Shown here: piece by piece, positions 39,135 to 47,793 of the stretch
Layout: each line of letters starts with the position of its first letter
Position numbering within the stretch: position 1 is the first letter of the stretch
NCBI GenBank assembly: GCA_009797885.1
Contig: WNKP01000003.1
Coordinates: 372,001 to 436,000 of the forward strand
DNA length: 64,000 nt
Source: Flavobacteriaceae bacterium GF1
Lineage (GTDB): Bacteria; Bacteroidota; Bacteroidia; Flavobacteriales; Flavobacteriaceae
Direction of reading: 5' to 3'
Made by a program: the position numbers and the translations under genes
Notes under the pieces: model-generated
Databases searched by the model: none
What the model saw: the letters and a program-made list of their open reading frames with translations, nothing else
Told to the model about the DNA's origin: nothing

Positions 39135-39503
39135 ATGAAGGAGATACTAATATTCGCACTAATTTTTCTTCTGGTAATTGCATTCCTAATATATGCTCTT
39201 GCCAGCAACGAGATTTTGAATGCCAAGATTAAAAAAGAAGCGGCAAAAAAAGGTTACTTAAACGTTCAAATAAAAAAAACAGAGAAGACTTTTGATATTA
39301 AGAATGACTCCAAAAATCCAATCCTCAATTTCGTAAGACATAATATTCTTATAAGTCATGGTCTTTCAGTATACCAAAAAATACCAAAAAAATTGATTAT
39401 CCCTTCATCTGGGGAATCTAAAAAAATGGAAGTTTTTGTGATTGCCGAGACTTACTTCTTATACCCTGTTAAAGTACATTTTCAAAATAATCAAGCGGAT
39501 TGA
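39135..39503 (+). CDS. Small membrane-anchored protein of unknown function (122 aa)
   Basis: One N-terminal membrane helix (about residues 4-24, IFALIFLLVIAFLIYALA), then a basic soluble domain (KIKKEAAKKGYLNVQIKKTE, KKLIIPSSGESKKMEVFVI). No family recognised. It follows an Xre-regulator remnant by 6 nt, just as the membrane protein at 42961 follows the other remnant, so the regulator and membrane-protein genes probably belonged together. A role as immunity protein or orphan partner in the RHS region is possible but unproven. Confidence 0.6.
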   Translation: MKEILIFALIFLLVIAFLIYALASNEILNAKIKKEAAKKGYLNVQIKKTEKTFDIKNDSKNPILNFVRHNILISHGLSVYQKIPKKLIIPSSGESKKMEVFVIAETYFLYPVKVHFQNNQAD

Positions 39504-39599
39504 TTAAGCATAAGGCTATATGCTATTTCGCTAAAAAGTTGTTCATAGTTCAAAATAGTCTTTTTCCCTGTAAAAAATGATAAGGCATATATTTCACCT

Positions 39600-39625
39600 G
39601 CTAGCGCTCGTTTGTAACGAGTGCT
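39600..39625 (-). repeat. REP element on the 3' side of the RAYT gene
   Basis: GCTAGCGCTCG ttt GTAACGAGTGCT: the same hairpin as the other REPs but in inverse orientation, 15 nt from the end of the REP-associated transposase. The gap 39504-39639 contains nothing else recognisable. Confidence 0.75.
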
Positions 39626-39639
39626 ATAGTAACAATAAT

Positions 39640-40196
39640 TTATGCCAAAAAACCAATCTCATCCACTTCCAGAATAGTATGATCACCCGCAAAATTCCGT
39701 GCACTACTATATTTCCATTCCGTTGGTTCAGTAACAAAACCGGATTCAACTGGATTGTTGTGAACATAATCAATCTTCTGTTTGATGACAGAGGTGCTCC
39801 AAAGCTCAATGGGCTTGTTATGGTATTGCCAAAATTGATATTTTGATATGTTGCCTTTCTTTTTCCCGCCATGTTCAAACATCCAAAGCAACCATTCCTT
39901 TCTACTCTCTTGTGGATTTTCCTCAATGGCACGGATCATCTTCTTTGCAGTGTACTTTTTGAAATCCCTTAACAAAGCTGTTGGATTCTCATTGGAATCC
40001 CGAAATATGAAATGAATATGGCTTGGCATAAAGCAGTAGGCATACAGTTCCAACCCTTTTTCCTTTCGACAATAATCAACACTGGTAGCCAAACCTGAAA
40101 GTATTCCCCCCGTACAAAAACATCCAACCAATATACAGTGGCAAAGCTTACAAAGTAAGCGGCCGTCGGATTCTGGAATTTGTATTTTCTGCTCAT
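39640..40196 (-). pseudogene. REP-associated tyrosine transposase (RAYT), frameshifted
   Basis: A Y1/HUH transposase of the IS200-like RAYT group. The expected N-terminus (MSRKYKFQNPTAAYFVSFAT, VYWLDVFVRGEYFQ) starts at the ATG at 40196 in one frame. The rest (SVDYCRKEKGLELYAYCFMP, SHIHF with the HUH pair HIH, DYVHNNPVESGFVTEPTEWK) continues in another. The change fits loss of one base near 40097, just after the EYF codons. A longer frame beginning at 40263 joins only the second half and has a nonsense N-terminus. It is flanked by REPs in opposite orientations, the usual REPtron layout. Programmed frameshifting or a sequencing error cannot be excluded. Confidence 0.8.
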
Positions 40197-40251
40197 ATAG
40201 TTCTAAAAATACAAAACAACTATTTTTACCTAGAACCATGTTTTCTGGTAT

Positions 40252-40282
40252 GGCACCCGTCACAGACGAGTGCTAGCGGTGG
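40252..40282 (+). repeat. REP element on the 5' side of the RAYT gene
   Basis: GGCACCCGTCACAGACGAGT then gctagcggtgg, one arm mismatch relative to the other REPs (CACCCGT for CACTCGT). It lies 56 nt upstream of the RAYT start and runs directly into composite repeat copy C. Confidence 0.75.
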
Positions 40283-40401
40283 AACGTATGTGGGAAATCT
40301 CAAAAACAGAAAGCCACAACATACGTCATGGCTTCTTTTTGGTTTTTTATGTTTTTTGCCTACTCGATATGGCACTCGTCACAGACGAGCGCTAGCGGGG
40401 G
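40283..40401 (+). repeat. Composite REP repeat, copy C (5' truncated)
   Basis: Nearly identical to the second half of copy B, including the AGAAAGCCA/TGGCTTCT hairpin region and a full REP (40371-40401). It lacks the leading 'gtcgctttgcgc' block, which is replaced by the junction with the RAYT-side REP. Confidence 0.8.
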
Positions 40402-40546
40402 GCTTTCGAAATAAGGTCATTTCGAGCGTATGTGAGAAATCTTAATAACAAAAAAGCCACAACATACGTCATGGCTTCTGCTAGGTTCTTTATGTTTTTT
40501 GCCTACTCGATACGGCACTCGTCACAGACGAGCGCTAGCGGGGGGG
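40402..40546 (+). repeat. Composite REP repeat, copy D
   Basis: Starts at gctttcgaaataaggtcatt and ends in a REP (40513-40546) with an eight-G run. Its hairpin-to-REP half matches copy A more closely than copies B and C. Order A-B ... C-D suggests that a two-unit block was duplicated on both sides of the RAYT segment. The 40197-40570 stretch contains only repeats. Confidence 0.8.
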
Positions 40547-40570
40547 CGGTTTTTCTTTTGTTAAATCATT

Positions 40571-41104
40571 CTAGTCATAGAACGAAGCTGTTTCGAGTGC
40601 TATCTTCACATCTCCATTTTCCTTAATGACACAGACATATTCGAACATCTGGTTAGGCCTGAACTCGGCTTTATCCTTGAGTCCTTGCTTCCCCACTTGT
40701 TCATAATAGTCCGTAAACCTTATCTGGACAAGGTTTTTATAAACCTTGTTCACCTTAAAAACACCATAACCCTCATTACGGTTGGACATATCCATCAAGC
40801 TTTCTTCATAATGATCACCACATTCTAAAATATCGGCTTGTGCTTTGTTAAACCTTTTTTCGGATATGCCCAGCGTCTTAAGCAGAGACTTTTTCTCTTC
40901 TTCCGAGTATGGCATTAATGATAAAGTATCTAGGTATGGACTTACCAAGTAACAGCTTTTCGAAAGATGTTTCTCCCTTAGCTCTATCACCTTGTCAATA
41001 CATTTCTGTATTACAAGTTTGTCCTCTTGTTCAAAGCACGATTCCTTTCTATTGCAACCACTCAAAGTAATTGCTAAAACCGATATGACTAATATGAACC
41101 TCAT
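40571..41104 (-). CDS. Lipoprotein, candidate immunity protein for the orphan RHS tip
   Basis: 177 residues. Signal with lipobox ITLSGCNRKE (lipid Cys at 16), then a helical, Cys-containing domain (VIQKCIDKVIELREKHLSKS, TLGISEKRFNKAQADILECG) and a C-terminal strand region. The start overlaps the RHS-tip stop by 4 nt (ATGA-type coupling), the normal place of an immunity gene. A periplasm-facing lipoprotein would suit a toxin acting on the envelope or periplasm. Function inferred from position only. Confidence 0.65.
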   Translation of the reverse strand: MRFILVISVLAITLSGCNRKESCFEQEDKLVIQKCIDKVIELREKHLSKSCYLVSPYLDTLSLMPYSEEEKKSLLKTLGISEKRFNKAQADILECGDHYEESLMDMSNRNEGYGVFKVNKVYKNLVQIRFTDYYEQVGKQGLKDKAEFRPNQMFEYVCVIKENGDVKIALETASFYD

Positions 41105-42879
41105 TGTTTTACTTTTTTGTTCTTATAAAGATCAGGTATTGATTGTTTAGTGTACCTAATCTGTTTCTTGGTTCCGTCCACTTCATAATATAAGGTTGAA
41201 GGTGTACTGCCATAGATATATCTCGTTGGCAAGTTCAACTCACTTCTGATTGCATTTATTCGATCGGTGACTGGCCCTGTTTGTGTTGCTGCATCATTAT
41301 CGTTAGGATCCCTAAAGACTCGACCTGTTTTTTCCCTATTATCCTCTTCACTATCAAAAAACTTTGCCCCAGTTACGGTATGTAGGCTTTCGTGAAGGAA
41401 TACCATCCCAACATTGTTAGTCCTACTATCGACACCGTTGTCTTCCAATGCTTTTTGTTGACCATAGATTTGTTCGGCATCGAGTAAAACATAATCTACG
41501 CCTCCTTGGCGTGTTGTCGCTGTACCGTTACTGGTACTGTTCACCTTTATTACGTCTTCACTACCGAGTAAATGATCTACAAAAGCACTTCCACTATCAC
41601 TGCAATTGCCACTATCGCCACAGCCTTCGGATGTCAATATTGATTTTCCGTCATTGTCTGTATTGACACTTATCTTTTGACCTGATATCTCTGATAGGTT
41701 GGCCATTAAATTTATCAAGAGAAACAGTTCGTTTTTACCGTTCTTTCTCAGCAGTTCGGTAACATCCACTTCCTGGCCATCTGGGTCGACAAAGAAAACA
41801 GGATTGTTGAATGCATAGTTATAACCTGATTTGTCATAGTATTTTTCTGCCAATGGATCGATGCTCATCCATCTTCCAATACTGGCATCGTAATTCCTAA
41901 AACCAAAATCCAGCCAGTTCAGACCCAAAGATTCGTCAAGCTCCTTACCACTGTAGGTCATGTAATTATTTTCCACTCCATTTATTTGGTTATTGTATCC
42001 CTTATGTTCAAGTCCGAAAGGATAGTAATTGTTCTCCTCAATAATTGTGGGCGTGCCGGGGTTACTTGGATTATCGGTATAGGACAGCCGTACGTTGCCC
42101 AAATGATCCTTATATTGGTAGACATGGTCATATCCTCCGCCGTTGGCGTTGACATAGCCTTCGGGATGGGAGAAAAACTGTAAGGTACCATTCTCATAGA
42201 CAAAATTCCCTGCATAGTCCGTGGTTGTCAAAGAACCATTGTCATTGGCCACCTTTTGTATTTTGGTGCCCAAGGCATCATAAATATAGTTGATCTTTTT
42301 ATTATTGTTATTGTCAAACTTTATTTCCTGGGGCAGGTTCAGGTGGTTGTAGGTAATTCCGTCAAGACTCGCCGTTCCAATACCCTTGTTGAGATCGCGT
42401 ACCATATTCCCGTTGGCATCGTACCAATAGTCCTGGTTGTTGGCCGAGCTGTCCTTAAAGCCATAAGTATTGCTGCCCGTATCGTTCACCTTATAAAGAC
42501 GGTTGCTCATCTCACTGTTATGGTAATCGTAGTCCAGCACGTCCATAGTACCAAAGGAGGTTGCCCCAGCATCGGTATGCCCCCTACGGGTCAGCGATTG
42601 AATGTTCCCGTTTTTGTCATAAGTTATTCCGCTTAATGAATAGTTACTGCTATTGGCCGCGGCACTGGTGATTCGGTTGAGCGGGTCATACGCATAACGG
42701 TACCATTTCAGGCCACTGTCCGTATTTGCAGTGCGCCATTCCGTTTCGGCGATGTTTCCATTGTACAACGCGGTACCGCTATGGCCCACGGTATTGTAAT
42801 TGATGCCAAAGGCAAAAAGATCACCATAATGTAATTCATTATTGTTTAAATTTACACTAGATATGCATTGCTTTGACAA
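41101..42879 (-). CDS. Orphan RHS C-terminal fragment with HExxH metallopeptidase tip
   Basis: 592 residues from a TTG at 42879; an in-frame stop lies five codons upstream and no ATG is available, so the 5' part is missing. The N-terminal part is RHS/YD repeat (DLFAFGINYNTVGHSGTALY aligns with the full RHS protein at 44191-47790), then the RHS core end GRWMSIDPLAEKYYDKSGYN and DPDGQEVD. The unique tip (about residues 370-592) contains VFLHESLHTVTGAKFFDSEE, an HExxH zincin motif with downstream Glu/Asp residues. It has no signal peptide. It looks like a displaced RHS-CT cassette with its immunity gene, the usual orphan-module arrangement. Confidence 0.8.
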   Translation of the reverse strand: MSKQCISSVNLNNNELHYGDLFAFGINYNTVGHSGTALYNGNIAETEWRTANTDSGLKWYRYAYDPLNRITSAAANSSNYSLSGITYDKNGNIQSLTRRGHTDAGATSFGTMDVLDYDYHNSEMSNRLYKVNDTGSNTYGFKDSSANNQDYWYDANGNMVRDLNKGIGTASLDGITYNHLNLPQEIKFDNNNNKKINYIYDALGTKIQKVANDNGSLTTTDYAGNFVYENGTLQFFSHPEGYVNANGGGYDHVYQYKDHLGNVRLSYTDNPSNPGTPTIIEENNYYPFGLEHKGYNNQINGVENNYMTYSGKELDESLGLNWLDFGFRNYDASIGRWMSIDPLAEKYYDKSGYNYAFNNPVFFVDPDGQEVDVTELLRKNGKNELFLLINLMANLSEISGQKISVNTDNDGKSILTSEGCGDSGNCSDSGSAFVDHLLGSEDVIKVNSTSNGTATTRQGGVDYVLLDAEQIYGQQKALEDNGVDSRTNNVGMVFLHESLHTVTGAKFFDSEEDNREKTGRVFRDPNDNDAATQTGPVTDRINAIRSELNLPTRYIYGSTPSTLYYEVDGTKKQIRYTKQSIPDLYKNKKVKQ

Positions 42880-42968
42880 AGAAAACCTTGTTCAACCTGC
42901 TGTATGACTTTACGGCAAAGAACAAGTTCAAGAGTACATTAAAGACCGTTCTTCAGGATATTGAATAA
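42873..42968 (+). pseudogene. Second C-terminal remnant of the Xre-type regulator
   Basis: 32 codons ending LTKKTLFNLLYDFTAKNKFK then STLKTVLQDIE and TAA. The last 14 residues are identical to the remnant at 38934-39128; the preceding part differs and has a three-residue deletion. It abuts the truncated 5' end of the orphan RHS fragment (opposite strand), so a recombination junction lies at about 42870-42880. Confidence 0.6.
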
Positions 42969-43704
42969 ATCAGACCTTAAACCTAAATCAGAATCTAAAG
43001 CCAATGTTCCCAAGAGAGTATTGGCTGCTCTGTTGCTTTTTGTCCTGTTAATAGTTGTGGTAAAATTAGGCTTTGATTATTACAACTTTCTGTACCCTAT
43101 AATTATGATCAGTGTTTTAATCTTTATTTATAAAAAATATAGGGTTTCAAAAAATCGAAGTGTATTTATCAAAACAATGCTGATCATTAGTTTTTTGTGC
43201 CTTGTAATGCCTGATAGTACTGTCTATAAATTAAAAAACGATAGATATTTTTGGTCTGAAGCTCCGTTGAAAGTGTCGCATTTTCAAGTCATAAGGAACA
43301 TTGATAATGACACTACCGCAATGGTGAATCCAGTGTTGATTGGGGCTATCAGTAGAGTATACAATTATCCGCCTGCCATATTGTTTACATCTGACGACAT
43401 TGGCCGTTCTTGGATAGATACCACCTCCTTTGACAACTCAATCGAAGGTCAAAAAGCTCTCCATGAGTTATTGGAGCATGAAAAAAGACACCTAGATATC
43501 AACGAAATCTATACACGCAAAGCACAAGACAGTCTAAATAAAATGATGTTCTCTTCCTATATGGAAAAATACGATGTTGTAACTTATTTTTTCAAAATCT
43601 CGGATAGCATTCAAGGTGTTTTCGATGTAGAGACAGGTCATGGAACTGTTAAAGTTTCAGTGGAACAGTGGAATATTCATTTAGAACAGCAACTCTCTAA
43701 ATAA
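42961..43704 (+). CDS. Membrane protein with HExxH-like motif (247 aa)
   Basis: A TTG start at 42961 overlaps the stop of the regulator remnant; no upstream ATG fits, and the first in-frame ATG is well inside the protein. Three hydrophobic segments (about 18-40, 45-60, 75-92) precede a soluble domain containing LLEHEKRHLDINEIYTRKAQ, which resembles the HExxH-x-D pattern of DUF922-like putative peptidases. Function unknown. Immunity protein, protease, or partner of the missing Xre regulator are all possible. It converges on the gene at 43723. Confidence 0.6.
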   Translation: MNKSDLKPKSESKANVPKRVLAALLLFVLLIVVVKLGFDYYNFLYPIIMISVLIFIYKKYRVSKNRSVFIKTMLIISFLCLVMPDSTVYKLKNDRYFWSEAPLKVSHFQVIRNIDNDTTAMVNPVLIGAISRVYNYPPAILFTSDDIGRSWIDTTSFDNSIEGQKALHELLEHEKRHLDINEIYTRKAQDSLNKMMFSSYMEKYDVVTYFFKISDSIQGVFDVETGHGTVKVSVEQWNIHLEQQLSK

Positions 43705-43722
43705 TGCTTCCATATATCCGTT

Positions 43723-44154
43723 CTAAAGACTAACACTCAAGAGCTTATAAATAGCTTCTAAATCATGTCTAGACCAACCTTCGTAATTTGGGATGATTTT
43801 AAAAATCATGTTTTGTAGTGAATCGTAAAGTCTTAGTTCTTTTCTTTTAATACCTCTTGGCCCTGTTTCTGTGTTATAAGTAATTGATACGTTGTCAAAT
43901 CGATATTGTTCAGTATGTCTTAATACTCCGTACCTAGTGTAGGTAACTTTAATTGATCTCAAATCACTATCAATTTTGATTCCTATGACCCTTTTCTTAA
44001 AAAGAAGGGAAAAAACATAATATACTACGATGACACAAATCATAGTAAGTAAATATTGTCCCTTTTCAAGGAAGAAAATCACTATAATCACAAATAGAAC
44101 AGTCAATATCACATTAAGTGCAATATTGACTGTTTTAGGTTTATATTCAATCAT
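43723..44154 (-). CDS. Small membrane protein, candidate immunity protein for RHS2
   Basis: 143 residues. Two membrane helices (about 10-28 and 33-51; NVILTVLFVIIVIFFLEKGQ, LLTMICVIVVYYVFSLLF), then a beta-rich cytoplasmic or periplasmic domain. It follows the RHS2 gene by 36 nt on the same strand, the usual position of an immunity gene. The general layout (two helices plus a PH-like beta domain) matches several polymorphic-toxin immunity proteins, but no family is recognised. Confidence 0.6.
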   Translation of the reverse strand: MIEYKPKTVNIALNVILTVLFVIIVIFFLEKGQYLLTMICVIVVYYVFSLLFKKRVIGIKIDSDLRSIKVTYTRYGVLRHTEQYRFDNVSITYNTETGPRGIKRKELRLYDSLQNMIFKIIPNYEGWSRHDLEAIYKLLSVSL

Positions 44155-44190
44155 AAAAGTGTAGCCTAAAAGGTTCCTTTATAAGCAAAG

Positions 44191-47100
44191 TTAAAAAGGA
44201 TTCTTTTCTGTTTTGACCAACCTAGTATCAAGTTTTAAAGAAGATGTGCTGGAACTATGGCTATTATCACTTGTGTTATTTGAAGAGCTTTGAGTTGAAA
44301 TCAAATTACCTGCCGCTTCAATTACACCATAGGTGTCTTGTATTGCATCGACACCTTGAATCGTATTGAACAAAGTAACATCACTCATCTTTGCTATTGT
44401 TGAAAGGTTACCTCCGGAAAGCATCCCAGGGGCAAATTGACCAAGGGCATCTATCATTTCGGCATTCTCGCTACCATTTTGGTGGGCCACTAACCCAGCT
44501 AAAGAACTAGATTTATGTAATGGCTCGTTAGCCCCGTCATTGGCGAATGCATCTACGATTTGACCAAAACCAATTCCAATCTCAGTAATTGACAAAGTAA
44601 GTGCAGTGGTTCCTCCCAAAAGAGAAGCCGTTCCCCCGCTTTCCGCAATAACAGCCACTGATCCAACAGCTCCAACTGTACCCATGGCCATGCCTTGAAC
44701 ACCTTTAATCACTTTTTGGGCTTTGCCAGGTGGGCCAGGATAAATCATGTTTTCGTGATTGGGATTGTCTGGGTTGTAATCTTCTCCCAATGCGGTTCCG
44801 TTCATTATACCTTGTTCAGTCAACTGATTCCAATCAAACTCATCCAGTTCTAATCCTTCAAGTTCAGTACCCATCCCAAGCTTGTTCTCTTGAAACGCAT
44901 AGGTGGAGTTGTACACATAGTCCTCTGCCAATGGGTCAATTTGCCAGAACCTTCCCGTTGATGGATCACTGACACGGTATCGCCATTCATGTGTATTTAA
45001 TCCTAGGTCTTTGGTCAGCTCCTGTCCCTGATAGGTCTTCAGGTTGTTCTCCACTCCATAGGAAGCAAAATTGTACCCCTTGTGCTCCATGCCGAAAGGA
45101 TAGTAGTTCTGCTCTTTGCGTATCTCAGTTGATGGGTCTATCGAACCATCGTTGTTATCGTCCGCATAGGTGATACGGGTGTTGCCCCAGATGTCAACGT
45201 AACGGTACACGTACTGCCACCCGCTGCCATCAGGTTCAATGTAGCCCTCTGGCTGCGTTATCTGTTTAAGGGTACCGTTTTCGTAAACATAGTTACCATT
45301 GTAATCCGTGGTTGTGGTAACACCTCCTTGGGTCTTCTTTTTTTGGAGCTTTGTCCTGTCAGCAGCGTAGACATAGTCCAGTATACCTGCATTGCTGCCC
45401 GTCACCGTAATCTTCGTCGGCATGTTGAGATGGTTGTACTTCACGGAGGTTATTTTCTTATTGTCGTCACGGGTCATGTTGCCATTGGCATCGAACTGGT
45501 ACTCCGTGGTGCTTTCCGCTCCTTCAATAAAGCCTGTCACCGTACTGGCAGCTGTTGCGTCGTTGATCGACTTCAACTGGTTCCCATCGTACTGGTAGGT
45601 CAGGTCGTCCATCAACCCGAAGTTTGTGGCATTAACGTCCCTGTGTCCGTTCCGTTTCAACCTTGTGATGTTGCCCATCTTGTCATACTGCACCAGCCCC
45701 AGATTGTAGTTCGTATTGGAGCTCGTTGCCCCCGTAATACGCCCAAAGGCATCATAATCGTATAGGTACGACCTTTGCACGTTGTCATTGGCCGTTTTCC
45801 AAATACCCTCTGTGACAGCCCTATCGTAACGGGCCTTCGCCGAATTTGAGGGGTCATTGTAGTTGATCGCAAAGGCAAAAAGGTCCCCACCCAAACTGGT
45901 GGGATCGTTGATCTGCTTTAACCACCCCCTAACATTATAGGCATACTCCACGGTCTGTAGGCCCCCGCCCACTTCCTTTTGGACCAATTGCCCCAAATGA
46001 TTATAGCTGTTGTCCACCAGGGTCTCCTGGGCCTGTCCGTTAATGGTCTGTTGTTGCCGTGCCAACCTCCCCTGGTGATCATAGGTAAAGGTATCCAGGG
46101 TAACAATATCCGAATGTCCCGTCCGTTGGTGGGTGGCTCTCGTTTGTACCACCTTGCCCCCAAAGTCCAGCTCCGTTTCCACGATATCCGTGGTGTTCAG
46201 GTAGTTGTTCTTGGTCGCCGTATAGATGGCCCTTCCCTTTTCGTCATAGCCGGTGATGGTGGTGATCCAATAGCTGGTGCCCAGTACCCGTACCTTGCTT
46301 ACCGTGGGCAGGCCCTTTACGTTGCTGGCCTTGGCCTGCCCCAGAACCGTTGTGGGTACACTAAGGCCATCGGTGTCCACATAACTGTCATAATAGTTAA
46401 TGGTGTGCAGTTCCACAATGTCGGTGCTCGGATAGGTATTGTTGGTATAATGGACTTGTTTGTTGTCCAGCAGAACACTTGTGGTGGCATCGGTCTGTCC
46501 CTCATAGGTCAATGACGCATCCACACTGGCCTGCATGGAGGTCCTGCCCGTACCCCTTAGATGGATACCGGAATAGGCCACCCGGCCATGCGCATCGTAT
46601 TTGGTAAAGAGCCATCTGGCGGTATTATACAATACGGGATCTCTGGTCAATACAGGTTGGTCCAGTTTGTTGTACACAATCTCTTCCCAAATACTGCTTG
46701 TACCCTTACCGGGCAGTTTCTTTTCCACCAAGCGGTTGCGGTGGTCGTATTTGTACTGGTAGCAAAGTTCGTTGAGTTCGGTCGTACTCACACTGGCCGT
46801 CGTTACCTTGGGCGGAATCACATAGGTTAGGTTTCCGTAGTCATCATACACATAATAGGTGTCATGGGGGCCGTTGTTGTAGGTTCGTTTTAGGATCACC
46901 CTTCCGTTTTTGTCCACAAATTCCTCGGTACTGTGGTTCGTACCGGAGGTATGGTTCTCATCATAGGTCACATTTTTATAAAGTTCCCCGGTGGCATATG
47001 CCCCGGATAGTTTATTTAGGGTAGGGGCTTCTGGGTTCCCTCCGGTAAAAACGACCTCAAACTTGGCTACGGCATCATTGGATTGGGAATTCACGTGGTA

Positions 47101-47790
47101 TCCAAATCCAATTTCATGGCCATTGCCCAGCTTCCAATCCTGTCCCGGGGCGGCCTGTTTCAGCACTCGGTTTAGAGGAGAGGGCTCAAACTCCTTTTGC
47201 GTATGGGCATTGACATTGGGCGTGCTCAGGGTCGTAAAGTCTTCCGCATAGTTCGTCTTATAATAGCCTTGGGTGGCCGAGGCCCTATCCCCGCGATAGC
47301 TCCCCAGGGCGCCAGTGGGCTCATGATAGGGGAGCCACTCCTTTTCCTGGCGGCCGTACCCATCGTACTCCATATGGGTAATAATATCATCCCGGTCGCG
47401 GGCGGCCTTGATGTCCACTTGTTGTAGGGGCCTACCCAGGCCGTCAAAATAGGTGATGGCCTCATAAACATCACCCTCCTTGGTACCAGAGGTGGTAAAT
47501 GTGGGCATGGCCCGTTGAAAACTGCGTGTGAACACATAGTTCTCCGTCCCGCTCAGGGCAATGTCGGTATAGGGTTCGTGGGCCGTGGAGGGCAGGACCG
47601 TAGCGGTAAAGATGGCCCCGCTCTGGATAAAGGTATTGGGCCTTAGGGTAATGCTCTGCAGATCCGAGAGTGTTACGGTCTGCCCGCTCAATACGTTGTA
47701 GTCCGTTTGTCCCACAGGGGGCATGGTGATTTGGGAAAATACCCATTGACCGACCAAGATGGTGATGACTGTGTTTATATACTTCCCCAT
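44191..47790 (-). CDS. RHS repeat protein with DUF6443 domain and variable toxin-like tip
   Basis: 1199 residues. Signal peptide (about 1-19, WVFSQ), N-terminal DUF6443 domain (about 80-200, YFDGLGRPLQQVDIKAARDR and MEYDGYGRQEKEWLPYHEP), many YD repeats, then the RHS core (YPFGMEHKGYNFASYG, GRFWQIDPLAEDYVYNSTYA) near residue 1020. The tip (about 1035-1199) has a glycine-rich helical stretch (AMGTVGAVGSVAVIAESGGT) and a Ser/Asn-rich end; no catalytic motif was seen. Probably secreted and processed like a polymorphic toxin, with the repeats forming a protective cocoon. It follows RHS1 by 3 nt. Confidence 0.88.
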   Translation of the reverse strand: MGKYINTVITILVGQWVFSQITMPPVGQTDYNVLSGQTVTLSDLQSITLRPNTFIQSGAIFTATVLPSTAHEPYTDIALSGTENYVFTRSFQRAMPTFTTSGTKEGDVYEAITYFDGLGRPLQQVDIKAARDRDDIITHMEYDGYGRQEKEWLPYHEPTGALGSYRGDRASATQGYYKTNYAEDFTTLSTPNVNAHTQKEFEPSPLNRVLKQAAPGQDWKLGNGHEIGFGYHVNSQSNDAVAKFEVVFTGGNPEAPTLNKLSGAYATGELYKNVTYDENHTSGTNHSTEEFVDKNGRVILKRTYNNGPHDTYYVYDDYGNLTYVIPPKVTTASVSTTELNELCYQYKYDHRNRLVEKKLPGKGTSSIWEEIVYNKLDQPVLTRDPVLYNTARWLFTKYDAHGRVAYSGIHLRGTGRTSMQASVDASLTYEGQTDATTSVLLDNKQVHYTNNTYPSTDIVELHTINYYDSYVDTDGLSVPTTVLGQAKASNVKGLPTVSKVRVLGTSYWITTITGYDEKGRAIYTATKNNYLNTTDIVETELDFGGKVVQTRATHQRTGHSDIVTLDTFTYDHQGRLARQQQTINGQAQETLVDNSYNHLGQLVQKEVGGGLQTVEYAYNVRGWLKQINDPTSLGGDLFAFAINYNDPSNSAKARYDRAVTEGIWKTANDNVQRSYLYDYDAFGRITGATSSNTNYNLGLVQYDKMGNITRLKRNGHRDVNATNFGLMDDLTYQYDGNQLKSINDATAASTVTGFIEGAESTTEYQFDANGNMTRDDNKKITSVKYNHLNMPTKITVTGSNAGILDYVYAADRTKLQKKKTQGGVTTTTDYNGNYVYENGTLKQITQPEGYIEPDGSGWQYVYRYVDIWGNTRITYADDNNDGSIDPSTEIRKEQNYYPFGMEHKGYNFASYGVENNLKTYQGQELTKDLGLNTHEWRYRVSDPSTGRFWQIDPLAEDYVYNSTYAFQENKLGMGTELEGLELDEFDWNQLTEQGIMNGTALGEDYNPDNPNHENMIYPGPPGKAQKVIKGVQGMAMGTVGAVGSVAVIAESGGTASLLGGTTALTLSITEIGIGFGQIVDAFANDGANEPLHKSSSLAGLVAHQNGSENAEMIDALGQFAPGMLSGGNLSTIAKMSDVTLFNTIQGVDAIQDTYGVIEAAGNLISTQSSSNNTSDNSHSSSTSSLKLDTRLVKTEKNPF

Positions 47791-47793
47791 GAC

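Noticed and set aside
39640-40263. 207-codon transposase frame starting at 40263
   Set aside because: The first 55 codons have no similarity to RAYT proteins; the true N-terminus is in another frame from 40196.
38562-40546. A CRISPR-like series of repeats
   Set aside because: The repeats are 120-165 bp, irregularly spaced, with genes between them and no uniform spacers; no cas genes are in the window.
45979-46515. 178-codon plus-strand frame opposite RHS2
   Set aside because: It arises from the regular codon pattern of YD repeats on the other strand; no protein family features.
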